Assembly (NCBI GenBank): GCA_037039685.1
Contig: JAWNGF010000014.1
Location: forward strand, 248,001 to 312,000
From: Ceratobasidium sp. AG-K
Taxonomy: Eukaryota; Basidiomycota; Agaricomycetes; Cantharellales; Ceratobasidiaceae
Length of the DNA: 64,000 nucleotides
Direction: 5' to 3'
The position numbers and the translations under genes are program-made. The notes below the pieces were generated by a model, which did not search any database, was not told the origin of the DNA, and saw nothing but the letters and a program-made list of their open reading frames with translations. Positions within the stretch are counted from its first letter, which is position 1. Every line of letters starts with the position of its first letter. Below are positions 34,497-45,011 of this stretch, piece by piece.

Positions 34497-36654
34497 TAAG
34501 CGTCGCTTCATCACCTGCAGGTACAATAGGAGGCAAGGCGGGCAGCAGAGTTGGTGTTGTTGGAGCGGATGGGGGCCATTGCAAAAGTAAAAAATTTTTT
34601 GGGGAAGTGGAAGAGTGTTGGGCTAAGAGCGGACTGTGAGTAGTTGGCTGAGTAGCTGGGATGAGGACTTCAGCTGTCTTTCCTCTCGTCCTTTTGAATC
34701 CTTGTGGTTTGAAATTTGGGGGAAGCGGGCCAGTAGGAAAGTCCTTCTGGAATTCCTTCATCACTGGAGTCATATTGGCAAATTTCTCCACCCGTTCTTC
34801 CATGTCTTCTAGAGGTCTGTAACCTTTCCATCTGATGTGGTATTTCAGCCCATCAGGGTCTTGATGCCAATCGATGATCTTTTCTACTTCATATTCCTCC
34901 TCCCCTTCTTCCGTAACAATCGGCAGTGGTTGGGGTTGGTTCCGATGGAAATCCACATCTTCCCTGTAGTGAGTCAACATGTTTCCATGGAAGACGTCAT
35001 GTATTTTCATGGACTTGGGGAGGTCAAGTTGGTAGGCGTGTGAAGAGATTTGTTTTTTGACAACAAAGGGGCCAGTTTTTTTGTCATCAAGCTTCTTGCT
35101 TGGGCGCCTGGTTTTGATATTGGTAGTCAGGAGCCACACGTTGTCCCCTTCCTTGTATTGCTTTTTTGGAAGTTCTTCCCTTGTTTGGTGGTATTCCATC
35201 ATGGCTTTTGCTTCTTCCCACACAGCTTCCATATCCTTTGTCCACTTGTCGGCTTCTGGAGATTGAGTCATATATTCCTCAATGGACCATTTTGGAGTCA
35301 TTCCATAGACAATCTCAAAGGGTGACTTGCTTGTAATGCAATTTTGGTGATTGTTGTGGCAGAATTCCGCAATAGGTAGCCATTTGGCCCAGTCGTCCTG
35401 GTGGTGGTTGCAGAATATTCTCAACCAGCCTTCTAGCCACTGGTTTGTTTTTTCTGCAAGACCATCAGTTTCAGGATGGAAGGCCGTGCTGAAGGTAAGT
35501 TGGATATTGAGTCTTCTGTACACTGCCTCCAGGAAGTGAGATTTGAAAGTAGTTCCTCTATTGGAGACAGTGGTTTTTGGGAAACCATGGAGTCGCCATA
35601 CTTCCTTGATGAAGATGTCAGCAAGTTGTTCCGAGTTGGTTGCTTTGTTGCAGGCGATGAAATGTGCCATTCTGGAAAAGCGATCCACCACAACAAGGAC
35701 ACTATCGAAACCTCCAGATTTTGGTAGTTTCACAATAAAATCGTAAGTGATGTTTTCCCAAGGTTTTTCCGGGATGGGTAAGGATTTGAGCGGTAAGTGT
35801 CCTTTGCTTCCCTTCCCTCTTTGGCAAATTTCGCAGCTTTTGACGAAGCGATTCACTTGGCTTTTCATGCCGGGCCAATAGTATCTTCTAGAGAGAAGCT
35901 CCAGGGTTCTAGCCTGTCCTTGGTGACCAGCCATTGGTGTGTCATGGTGCAGTTGTAGCAGCTTCAGTTTGATGTCTATTTCATCAGGGATGACAATTCT
36001 TCCCTGATACCACAGGAGGTTTTCCTCCCATTCGTAGTCTTTGAATTGTTTCTTCACGGAAGGCGGGAGGGACTCCTTGTCCTTTGTGCTGGCAATCAAG
36101 GTTTGCAAGGCTTCGTCCTCTTCCTGTGCTTCTTTGAGCTCAGTCATGAGGTCTGATCTCATCATGGTGGCAAAGCCCTTGAATCTCTCGGCAGAGATCA
36201 TAGTTTGTTCTGCAGATGCAATATCCCCATGGTTGCTCCTTCTAGAGAGCATATCCAGTTTTTCTGACATCTTTCCAGGCCGGTAGTGGATTTCGAAATT
36301 GTAACTCGCTAGCATCAGAAGCCATCTGTGGTGTCTTTGGTTGAAATTGACAGAGTCCTTCCAGTAGGTCAGGTTTTTGTGGTCCGTGTAGATGATCACG
36401 GGTTCCTTTGTTCCTTCAAGGTGAATGCGCCAGTGTCTCAGTGCCTCAATGATAGCAAAAAGTTCCTTGTTGTGTGTGTTGTAGTTCAATTCCGCATCTT
36501 TGAAGCTCTTGGAGAGGAAGCCAATTGGGTGCAAGTATCCGTCGTCTTGTCGTGAACTAAGGATTGCTCCTAAAGCGACTCCTGAGGCATCAGTTTCTAG
36601 GAAGTATTGTTTTGATTTGTCTGGATGTGCCAGGACTGGTTCTTCGAAGATCAT
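34492..36654 (-). CDS. Element B pol: RNase H, integrase and chromodomain
   Basis: 720 codons open from ATG 36654, in frame with the RT upstream after a TGA at 36715. The RNase H domain has FLETDASGVALGAILS at residues about 17-33 and YTDHKNL. The integrase has an HHCC zinc region (H...H...C-EICQRGK), then YDFIVKLPKSGGFDSVLVVV with the catalytic DF and D residues, and STAFHPETDGLAE. The chromodomain is EEEYEVEKIIDWHQDPDGLK at about 600-650; it guides insertion to modified histones in relatives. The stop codon (34492-34494) lies in the transposon terminal repeat, so the original end is displaced. This is the best preserved part of element B. Confidence 0.88.
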   Translation of the reverse strand: MIFEEPVLAHPDKSKQYFLETDASGVALGAILSSRQDDGYLHPIGFLSKSFKDAELNYNTHNKELFAIIEALRHWRIHLEGTKEPVIIYTDHKNLTYWKDSVNFNQRHHRWLLMLASYNFEIHYRPGKMSEKLDMLSRRSNHGDIASAEQTMISAERFKGFATMMRSDLMTELKEAQEEDEALQTLIASTKDKESLPPSVKKQFKDYEWEENLLWYQGRIVIPDEIDIKLKLLQLHHDTPMAGHQGQARTLELLSRRYYWPGMKSQVNRFVKSCEICQRGKGSKGHLPLKSLPIPEKPWENITYDFIVKLPKSGGFDSVLVVVDRFSRMAHFIACNKATNSEQLADIFIKEVWRLHGFPKTTVSNRGTTFKSHFLEAVYRRLNIQLTFSTAFHPETDGLAEKTNQWLEGWLRIFCNHHQDDWAKWLPIAEFCHNNHQNCITSKSPFEIVYGMTPKWSIEEYMTQSPEADKWTKDMEAVWEEAKAMMEYHQTREELPKKQYKEGDNVWLLTTNIKTRRPSKKLDDKKTGPFVVKKQISSHAYQLDLPKSMKIHDVFHGNMLTHYREDVDFHRNQPQPLPIVTEEGEEEYEVEKIIDWHQDPDGLKYHIRWKGYRPLEDMEERVEKFANMTPVMKEFQKDFPTGPLPPNFKPQGFKRTRGKTAEVLIPATQPTTHSPLLAQHSSTSPKNFLLLQWPPSAPTTPTLLPALPPIVPAGDEATLM

Positions 36655-36714
36655 TTTCTTCAGATTTTCAAAGGCTTCTTGATGTGCCTCCTTCCATTCC
36701 CACTTCTGGTCTTT

Positions 36715-37460
36715 TCATGTAAGTTGGGTCAAGGGTTTGACAATGGAGGAGAAAGAAACCACAAATCTCCTGTAGAAGTTGCAGAAGCCAACAAAAGCTT
36801 GTAGCTGCTTGACAGTTTTTGGAACTGGCCATTCTTGGATAGTCTTGATCTTGTCCTTGTTCATGGAAATGCCGTTTTCGTCCACGACAAAGCCAACCCA
36901 ATTGGCCTTTTTTCCGTAAAAGGTGCACTTTTTGAGGTTTCCATACAAATTGTTTTTTTGAAGCCTTTCAAGCACTTCCCTGATGTCCAAAGTGTGTTGA
37001 TCTCTTCCTCTAGAGATGATCAAGATGTTGTCAATATAGACTACTATCTTTTTGCCAATCAAGTCTCTGTAGATATTGTCCATCATTCTTTGGAAGGTCG
37101 AAGGAGCATTCTTCAGCCCAAAGGCCATCACAGTATATTCAAAGAGGCCCTCAGAGGTGCTGAATGCTGTTTTCCATTCGTTGCCTTCTCTGATTCTCAC
37201 GTTCCAGAAACCGTTTTTCAGATCTAGAGAGGTGATGAAGAGTTCTTCATTCGATTTGTCACTGGTTTTCTTGAAGATTTCCAGAAGTTGATCCATCAAT
37301 GGTATGGGGTAGCGGTCTGGGATAGTTTCCGCGTTTGCCCCTCTATAGTCAACGACTGGTCTCAGGTCAGGGACAGTTTGTCCTGGTTTCAAGGCTTTTG
37401 TAACAAAGAATAGGCTAGCGGCGACAGGGGAGTTGCTGGGTCTGATTCTTCCTGACTTGA
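36715..37460 (-). pseudogene. Element B reverse transcriptase, downstream of insert D
   Basis: RT fingers and palm: VPDLRPVVDYRGANAETIPD, LDLKNGFWNVRIREG, VMAFGLKNAPSTFQRMM and IVVYIDNILIIS. The last is the YxDD box but reads Y-I-D-N, so the second Asp is Asn. The thumb continues to FVVSFSSIVKPLTQLT and a TGA at 36715-36717. The upstream end at 37460 is the border of element D; the frame continues at 44356. Confidence 0.8.
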
Positions 37461-37941
37461 TGTCGTAAGCTTCTTCTTGATGGTTATGAGACAAGCCGCG
37501 ATGGAGAGTGGACGGCACTAAGACCTAAGTGACCTCTTGAACCGCAACACACTTAAGCGTCTGTAGGCCCTTGAGGGTAGGGGTGGTTCAAAGTGTCACT
37601 CAAAGGGGATGTTTTGACGAGACAAAACAAGCTGGGGTTACCAGGCTTGTTGGTCCTCTATATATATTCACAAAGTGGCCGAGTCATACAAGGCGCAGCC
37701 ACATGAGTCATACAAGAACAGCCAGACATGAGTGTCCATGTGAGTCATGCTGTATGAACAGACATGACTCGTACAAAGCACAGCCGCGTTACACAGTGTA
37801 ACACATAACCACAAGAAGGTGGCAACGCAGCAGGAAAAACAAGGGGAAAGACAAAACAAAGAACAAACACAAACACAAGTACAAGCAACAAGAGAGGATG
37901 AGACGTAGACGAGTCCGATGGCGAGAGCATGGCTCACGACA
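37461..37941 (-). repeat. 3' LTR of element D
   Basis: 481 bp; polypurine tract GGGGGGAGTAA (sense) adjoins at 37942-37952. Confidence 0.93.
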
Positions 37942-37986
37942 TTACTCCCCCCTTAAGGTCCTTGAGGGGAACCCAAAAGGGCCGAT

Positions 37987-38751
37987 CTACTGCACCCAGC
38001 AGTCCTTGTTGACCTTTTCAACCAGGGAGTCGAGCTCGTCCTCCTTTTCCTCTGTGAGGTCAATGGGGTTGAACACAGTATTACCTGGTTCATCACAGTG
38101 TTCCTCCCACTTCTCCCAGGTCTTCTCGTCCGTCCAGTCCACCTTGGACCAGTCCATGACCCTCTCCTGTTCCTCCACATGGTCCTTGTCCCATTGTCGT
38201 ACGTCCGGCTCGACCTCCTTCCATTCTGACAAGTCCGCATCCTTCTCCTGCCACCAGAATGGCTTCCATTCGAACCTCTGCCTCTGGTAGTGTCCCCGCT
38301 CCATCCTCCAATCCGCCAAGTCTGCTTCAAAGTTCTTGTCCCATGCGTCACTCCATTGAGGCCTCAGAGTGGGAGGGCGGCCTTTGTATCCTGGAACCCA
38401 TTCGCTGCTGTAGGCTCCTTCTTGTCCCCATTCAACCACCCCGAGCTTGTGCATGGATAGCAACACGGCTTCGGACACTTGGAAGGCTGCGCATCCTCGG
38501 CATACGTAGATGTCCTTTCGCTGGAGCTGCATGCGTGTTGGCCATTTTTTGCCAACCCATTCGAATTCTCCCAGGTCAGAGTGCAGGATGTCGTCGGAGG
38601 CACGGAATTGGAGCCGCCCTGGACTCTGCTGGGACCTCTTGAAGACGTAGAGGGCTGCTCCCGAGTCAAGGATGCGGGCCGTCTGGAAGGCTGGCCCATC
38701 GAGAACGCGGACAAGGTTGTTGGTAATGGTGGCACGGGTGACGGCGGGCAT
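37987..38751 (-). CDS. ORF3 of element D (extra 3' gene)
   Basis: 255 codons from ATG 38751 (MPAVTRATITNNLVRVLDGP), intact. Middle region: HSDLGEFEWVGKKWPTRMQL then DIYVCRGCAAFQVSEAVLL, then a WGQEGAYSSEWVPGY stretch. The C-terminal half is rich in Trp, Asp, Glu and Lys (DVRQWDKD, DWSKVDWTDEKTWEKWEE). It closely matches ORF3 of element E across its whole length and shares the LGxxxWV...CRGC core with ORF3 of element B. It overlaps the 3' end of the pol frame by 388 nt. No transmembrane segment or signal peptide. The paired Cys and nearby Trp could form a small metal-binding fold, which is speculation. Function unknown. Confidence 0.75.
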   Translation of the reverse strand: MPAVTRATITNNLVRVLDGPAFQTARILDSGAALYVFKRSQQSPGRLQFRASDDILHSDLGEFEWVGKKWPTRMQLQRKDIYVCRGCAAFQVSEAVLLSMHKLGVVEWGQEGAYSSEWVPGYKGRPPTLRPQWSDAWDKNFEADLADWRMERGHYQRQRFEWKPFWWQEKDADLSEWKEVEPDVRQWDKDHVEEQERVMDWSKVDWTDEKTWEKWEEHCDEPGNTVFNPIDLTEEKEDELDSLVEKVNKDCWVQ

Positions 38752-38818
38752 AGTGTGCCAAAGAGATTTAGGGCTTTGAGTGTGTAGAGCGAGTTGGAAA
38801 GTGAGCAAGTTTTGCAAG

Positions 38819-39605
38819 TTGTGTTGTCGTCCCGTTCCACCCTTCCTTTAATACTTGTCGTTTTGTAGTTTGACGGTGTTGGGGCGTTTGGGAAATCCTT
38901 CAAGAACTTCCTCATTATTACCTTGAGGTGACTGAAATCCTCTGCCCGTTGTTCTGTGTCTTCTTTTTTGTCATACCCCTTCCATCTTACCCTGTAGAAC
39001 AACCCGTCCTTTGTTTCCTTCCAGTCCACAATTTTCTCCACTTCGTATTCTTCCTCTCCTTCTTTTGTTGTGATCGGCGGCGGTTGGGGTTGGTTTCTGT
39101 GAAAGTTTTTGTCTTTTTTGTATGGACTAAGAAGATTGCTGTGGAACACAGGGTGTATTCTCATGGTTTTTGGAAGCTCCAATTTGTAGGCGTGACTTGA
39201 TATGATTTTTTTGATCTTGAAAGGACCGTATTTCTTGTTGTCAAGTTTCTTGTTGGGACGGTTTGTTTTTATGTTTTGTCCGTAAAGCCAGACAAGGTCG
39301 TCCTCTTTGTATTTTGGTTGGTGTTCCACCGTGTCCTTTCTCCTGTGCCATTCCATTGCTGCTTTTGCTTTGTCCCATACTTCCTGCCAGTTGTTCGCTT
39401 TTTTATTTGCTTCAGGAATTGTGGTAACTTCTCTTAAGACATTCCATAGTGGTTCTCTGCCGTTGACAATCTCGAATGGGGTTTTCCCTGTGATCCCGTG
39501 TCGTTGGTTGTTGTAGCAGAATTCTGCGATAGGAAGCAGTTCGGACCAGTTGTCTTGCCTGTAGTTAACAAATGTGCAAAGCCATGCTTCTATCCACTGG
39601 TTTAT
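38819..39605 (-). pseudogene. Element D integrase end and chromodomain
   Basis: Continues the pol frame after a TGA at 39603-39605. It includes the integrase C-terminal part (FEIVNGREPLW, DLVWLYGQNIKTNRPNKKLD, SHAYKLELPKTMRIHPVF) and a chromodomain (EEEYEVEKIVDWKETKDGLF and YRVRWKGYDKKEDTEQRAED near 39000-38920). The same frame remains open to 38364 while overlapping ORF3. Confidence 0.8.
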
Positions 39606-41363
39606 TCATTCCGTTATTCCATCTGTTTGTGGATGATATGCCGTGCTGAACGTCGGTGTTGTTCCAATTTTTTGGTAGAGGGCCTTCAGGAACCTGCTGT
39701 TGAAAGTTGTTCCTCTGTCCGAAACTGTACTTCGTGGGAAGCCGTGTAATCTCCAAACGTTCTTCAGAAAAAGATCGGCAAGTTGATCTGCAGTTGTTGA
39801 TTCTTTGCAGGCTATGAAGTGTGCCATACGGGAGAACCGATCTACTACCACTAGAATGCTGTCATTGCCTTGTGATTTTGGGAGTTTTACAATGAAATCG
39901 TATGCAATATCCTCCCATGGACTGTTCGGGATTTCGAGTGCTTTCAGTGGTACTTGGGTTTTTGTTCCTTTTGCCCTTTGGCACTGCTCACAAGAGTCAA
40001 TGTATTTGTTTACTGTTCCCTTAAGTCCAGGCCAGTAGTATTTTCTTGAGATTAGCTCTAGCGTTCGGGCTTGACCCTGGTGTCCTGCCATTGGTGCGTC
40101 GTGGTGTAATCTGAGAATTTTTAGCCTAGTGTCCTTGTCTTCTGGCACGTAGATTCTCCCATCTATCCAGAGCAGGTCTTCCTCGAAGTTGTAGTTCCTA
40201 ATTCCTTGTTGCACAGATTTGGGAAGGGTCTCCTTGTCTTTGCACAATTCTATGATCTTCCTGATACTCTCATCTTCGGTTTGTGCTTCCCTAATGTCCG
40301 CAATGATGTCTGACTTGACTTCTCCGGCAAATCCTCTGAACTGTTCCTCCTTGATCATGATTTGCTCTGCTGTTGGTATTTTGCTATGATCCGCTCTTCT
40401 GGACAGTAGGTCTGGCTTTGTTGACATGTTTCCCGGACGGTAAACTATTTCAAAGTTATAGGAAGCCAGGATTTGATGCCATCGAGCATGACGTCGGTTA
40501 AATGTAGTTGCCTTCTTCCAGTATTCCAGGTTACAGTGATTGGTGTAGATTGTTATCGGTTCTCTTGTTCCTTCTAGATGTAATCGCCAGTGTTTTAGTG
40601 ATTCCACAATTGCCATCAATTCCTTGTTGTGAACATCGTAGTTCATTTGTGCAGCGTTAAAGGATTTTGATAGGAAAGCGATGGGATGTAAGTAACTGTC
40701 GTCCTGTCTTTGAGAGAGTATTGATCCCATAGCAATGCCGCTTGCGTCGGTTTCCAATATGTAAGGTTTTGTTGGGTCTGGATGTCGCCGTAGTGGTTCC
40801 TTGCATATTTCCTTCTTCAGGTTATCGAAAGCCTCCTGTTGTTCTGCTTCCCATTTCCATTTCTGGTCCTTCCTTGTTAGAACGGTTAAGGGTTTTGCCA
40901 GGCCGCTAAAGTTTGGTACAAATCGCCTGTAAAAGTTTGCAAATCCTAGGAAGGCTTGGACCTGTTTGACTGTCCTTGGCTCCTTCCATTCCTTGATTGC
41001 TTTGACCTTTTCCTCTTGCATTGATATTCCTTCCTCGCTGATATTTATTCCTGTGTAGACAAGTTTCTTGACGAAAAATTCGCATTTTGGGAGTTTTGCA
41101 AAGAGGTTGTTGTCCAACAGGATTTGATGTGACAGTTCCTTCCCTTGGATTCCAATTATTTTTCTAGGTGTTGGCAGTTCAATTAGAGCCACATTGTTTC
41201 TTCGTGCCCAAGTGATGTCGATGAAGTTCCTTGATGCTCCCGAGTCAATGAGAGTAGCGATGGGTTCCGTGATTCCAGTAATATTTGTGTAGACAATTGT
41301 TGATTCGCTGGTAGCTCTAAGGTACATTGTTTCCATTACTGGTTCGTTGGTCTCTCCACACAC
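39606..41363 (-). pseudogene. Element D pol with internal deletion
   Basis: 585 codons. The protease start is present (TLIDSGASRNFIDITWARRN), but after GKELSHQIL the frame jumps to NNLFAKLPKCEFFVKKLVYT, which lies after the YxDD box in element E. The rest of the protease, the linker and the RT palm, including the catalytic box, are missing. The frame is kept. RNase H (LETDASGIAMGSILS) and integrase (HHCC region, YDFIVKLPKSQGNDSILVVV, STAYHPQTDGITE) follow. It ends at a TGA at 39603-39605 where element E has an Arg codon. This copy could move only with help from another element. Confidence 0.85.
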
Positions 41364-41365
41364 GG

Positions 41366-42971
41366 TTAGAGGGAGACCTTGCCTTTTCCCGACTCGGATT
41401 CCTCTTCCATTTTTCCTTCCCTTCCTTTGAGGTTAGGTTCCTCCTTTTTCCATTCCTTCTCCGGGCATTTGGCAAGCATGTGTTTGTCTGATCCACATTT
41501 CAGGCAGCGTCTTGAGGAAATCCTAGCCTTGTAAACCTTGTCTGGAAGTCTTTTTGTAGAGCTAGAGGATGCTGTTACCGTCTTCTTCCCGGTCGTGTTC
41601 TTGATTGCTTGTAGTTTCTGATCAATAGAGATTGCGATTGATATCCATCGGTCAAGGGATAGTTCTCGTTCTGTCCCATCTTCGTTGATCAGGGTTAGTT
41701 CAAAACGAGCCAGTTCGGTTTTGACTTCAGGCTTCAACCCCTCCTTGAATTGGTTGATCAGAGCTTCCTGTCCCCAGTTTACGTCTACCAGAAGGTATTG
41801 GAATTCCGAAGCATAGTTTGCTACCGAGTTGGTTTGTTTGCATTTTCGGATGTCCAATTCGGCTTTAGCTTTTTTGTTAGGGTCGCTGAACTGTTCCATG
41901 AAGTGTGCTTTGAAACTCTCCCATGAGGTAAGATTTTGGTTATTTCCTCCTTGGTTAAGCGATTGTAAGAGTACTTGTGCCCAGTGGGTGGCGGCTTTGT
42001 TCTCGGATTTGAAGTTTGCTAGGGCTTCGCGGATTCTTTCTTTGTTGGAAGTGTATTGATTGCCTAGACATACAAAGTAGCTCTCCATTTGCGTACTGAA
42101 CATTTCAGCTCCTTCTCCTTTCTTTCCGTCGAAGGCTTCCGGATGAGTAACCTTGGGACAACGCGGTCCACTACCGACGTTTGGGTTCTCGATCAGTCGT
42201 TGGATTCTCAGTTCTAATTCGTCAATCCTGGTAGATTCCGCTTCTGGATGTGGTGGAGAATTTGATCGCCTAGACGGGATCCCGTGCAGGGATGCTTCGT
42301 CCATTTCTTCTTGCATATTGTTGATGGTTTCCTGAACTTCAGTGATTTTGGTGGTGAAGGAAGTTCCTTCCTGTCATAAGGTTTCTAGTCCTTGTGTTAC
42401 TGCCTCATTCCATTCGAGTTGCCCTTGTCTGGTAGTGTTGAGTTCTTCACGCACATTGTTCACGAGTCCTTGAGTGTTGGTAACCTTATTTTGAAGGCGA
42501 GTTACGTCCTGACCGACTAGAAAAGAATTATGTTCGCCATTTCTAGCCGCGTTCAGAATGTCTGTCAAGGTGCCTTGTAGGGTGTTGATGGAGTCGTTAA
42601 AGATTTGCTGGTTGTTTGCCAGGACTTGTGTGGCTTGTTCTAGGCCGCCAAGTCTTCGATCGATAGTGACTCTCATCCCGTCTATGACCCTAAGGACAGC
42701 ATTGTGTCTTCCTTCTAGAAGATCGTCCAGATCGTCTAGATTACTGATTATGGTTCTCCTGCTGGAGCTGGAACTTGAACTTGAGCTTCCTGGATCACTG
42801 GCGTTTTGTTGTACCGGAGCCGATTGTTCGGAGTAACCCTGTGGAACATATGGTGGTGCTGGAATCGCTAGTGTGACTGGCTGGGAAGCCATTGGAATTG
42901 GTCCTGCGTTGGTGATGGTTCCTCCAATTTGAGGGACTGTAGGAACATTGGGAATGTGTGGTGTAGGAGGT
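41366..42971 (-). pseudogene. Element D gag, C-terminal part
   Basis: Contains coiled-coil sequence (VTNTQGLVNNVREELNTTRQ), a capsid-like retrotransposon gag domain (MESYFVCLGNQYTSNKERIR, HFMEQFSDPNKKAKAELDI) and the zinc knuckle CLKCGSDKHMLAKC near 41505. A TGA at 42374-42376 splits it; element E has CGA at the same codon. The last codons overlap the pol frame, which is shifted by -1. The N-terminal part lies beyond the solo LTR. Confidence 0.8.
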
Positions 42972-43448
42972 TGTTGTAAGCTTCTTCTTGGTGGCTATGA
43001 GACAAGCCGCGATGGAGAGTGGACGGCACTAAGACCTAAGTGACCTCTTGAACCGCAACACACTTAAGTGTCTGTAGGCTCTTGAGGGTAGGGGTGGTTC
43101 AAAGTGTCACTCAAAGGGGATGTTTGACGAGACAAAACAAGCTGGGGTTACCAGGCTTGTTGGTCCTCTATATATATTTGAGAAGTGGCCAAGTCATACA
43201 AAGCATAGCCACATGAGTCAGAGCAGTCAACCAGTCAGGAGTGTCCATGTGAGTCATGCTGTATGAACAGACATGACTTGTACAAAGCACAGCCGCGTTA
43301 CACAGTGTAACACATAACCACAAGAAGGTGGCAACGCGGCAGGAAAACAAGGAGAAAGACAAACAAAGAACAAACACATACACAAACACAAGCAACGAGA
43401 GAGGATGAGACGTAGGCGAGTCCGATGGCGGGAGCATGGCTCACGACA
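42972..43448 (-). repeat. Solo LTR of the D/E family inside element D gag
   Basis: 477 bp, TGTTG...CGACA, with perfect 5-bp duplication GAGGT at 42967-42971 and 43449-43453. The gag frame continues on both sides. Left by LTR-LTR recombination of a full element. Confidence 0.92.
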
Positions 43449-43845
43449 GAGGTGGTCTAATGGGAGCGAGCGACACACCCCCATGAGCTTCGGGTTGGGG
43501 AGAAAAGAATCTTCTCCTAGGTCCTAGTGGCCACAAGGGACGCGATGGCCCTGGACTTCCGGTCAAAATACAAATTACAGCTGGAGTGGGGTCATTTGTA
43601 AGATCTCCTGGTTCTCTATTCGTGATAGTGGGTTCTTCTTCTTGTACTGTTGTCATGTTGGCAATGCCGAAAACTGCCGGCATTGATGTTTGACTTTGGG
43701 GATGTGATCGGACAGGTCCTCCCGCTTGAGCTTGTGCGATATCTTGCTCGTTTAGTGATCCTGTGGGCCTTGCAGCTCGACTGGGTCCTCTTCTTGTTGA
43801 TATAGTGGATGAGGGACGTGATCCTCCATCTTCTTGAATAGACAT
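43449..43845 (-). pseudogene. Element D gag, N-terminal part
   Basis: MSIQEDGGSRPSSTISTRRG and following Pro/Ser-rich sequence, nearly identical to the start of element E gag. It runs into the solo LTR at 43448. Confidence 0.85.
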
Positions 43846-43862
43846 GTTTGTATGTTGTTAAG

Positions 43863-43874
43863 CTTGTTTTGTAA
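43863..43874 (-). promoter_or_regulatory. Self-priming site of element D
   Basis: In sense, after the 5' LTR come two T and then ACAAAACAAGCT, complementary to AGCTTGTTTTGT in the LTR about 33 nt after the TATA box (near 44035-44046). The site spans about 43861-43872. Confidence 0.65.
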
Positions 43875-44355
43875 TGTTGTAAGCTTCTTCTTGATGGTTA
43901 TGAGACAAGCCGCAATGGAGAGTGGACGGCACTAAGACCTAAGTGACCTCTTGAACTGCAACACACTTAAGCGTCTGTAGGCCCTTGAGGGTAGGGGTGG
44001 TTCAAAGTGTCACTCAAAGGGGATGTTTTGACGAGACAAAACAAGCTGGGGTTACCAGGCTTGTTGGTCCTCTATATATATTCACAAAGTGGCCGAGTCA
44101 TACAAGGCGCAGCCACATGAGTCATACAAGAACAGCCAGACATGAGTGTCCATGTGAGTCATGCTGTATGAACAGACATGACTCGTACAAAGCACAGCCG
44201 CGTTACACAGTGTAACACATAACCACAAGAAGGTGGCAACGCAGCAGGAAAAACAAGGGGAAAGACAAAACAAAGAACAAACACAAACACAAGTACAAGC
44301 AACGAGAGAGGATGAGACGTAGACAAGTCCGATGGCGAGAGCATGGCTCATGACA
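43875..44355 (-). repeat. 5' LTR of element D
   Basis: 481 bp. Contains TATATATA followed by the presumed transcript start AGCTTGTTTTGT. Confidence 0.93.
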
Positions 44356-44360
44356 CTTGA

Positions 44361-45001
44361 GTTCTGACTTCACATACTCCTTTGTGGCTTCCCTTTCTCT
44401 GGGTGAAAGGGGATAAGCCTTTTTGGGTTTTGGGAGCCTGTTGTTGTCATAGAAGTCTATTTTGCAATCCCATTCCCTGTGTTCAGGAAGTTTGTCGTAC
44501 TGTTCCTCATCAAAGACATCAGCAAAGTCTTTGAGTTCTTCAGGCAGTTCTTGTAACATCCCTGCTTTTGCTTGTATGTCAGGCTTCTTTCTCCATTTGA
44601 TAGAGAAAGGGGCCCAGGAAATTTCAGGGTTTGTTTCCTTCAACCATGTCATGCCAAGGATCATTGGTTGGGTTCCCGTTGGCATGACATAGAATCTTTG
44701 TTTGAAAGTTCTCCCTTCTATACTGAATTTCAACTTGCATTGGTGTCAGATGCAGTCTTTTTGGGTTTTCCCATTGATCATTTCCACATTTCTAGGGGTT
44801 TGTAGGAGGGTCAACGGAATATTGTTTTCCTTTGCAAAGTTCAGGTCAATGAAGTTTCTAGTGGAGCCGGAGTCAATGAGAGTAGAGATATTTTCCGTGA
44901 TTCCCTCTGCTTGTGCATATACCATGGGTGATTCATTCATGGCTTTGCAGTAGTATACATTTCGCAGAGAGGATATCGGGGCATCTTCGCACACGGTGGA
45001 G
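44361..45001 (-). pseudogene. Element B protease and start of pol
   Basis: The frame overlaps the end of gag in -1 and has no ATG at its start. The protease segment ISTLIDSGSTRNFIDLNFAK carries the catalytic DSG. A TGA at 44746-44748 interrupts it; reading continues with FSIEGRTFKQRFYVMPTGTQ and the linker to TKEYVKSELK at the element D border. Together with 36715-37460 it formed one pol. Confidence 0.8.
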
Positions 45002-45011
45002 AGACGCCCAT

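Larger units (their letters stand above)
37461..44355 (-). mobile_element. Gypsy chromodomain retrotransposon D, nested in B pol
   Basis: Bounded by 481-bp LTRs (37461-37941 and 43875-44355) and a perfect 5-bp duplication CTTGA (37456-37460 and 44356-44360). The LTRs differ at six sites, all CpG against TpG/CpA. Internal order on the minus strand: gag, a shortened pol lacking most of the protease and RT, RNase H, integrase, chromodomain, ORF3. A solo LTR of the same family interrupts gag. Defective copy. Confidence 0.93.

Noticed and set aside
37571..37801. A 76-codon ORF present twice (also at 43985-44215)
   Set aside because: It lies wholly inside the LTRs of element D; repetition reflects the LTR pair, not a gene family.
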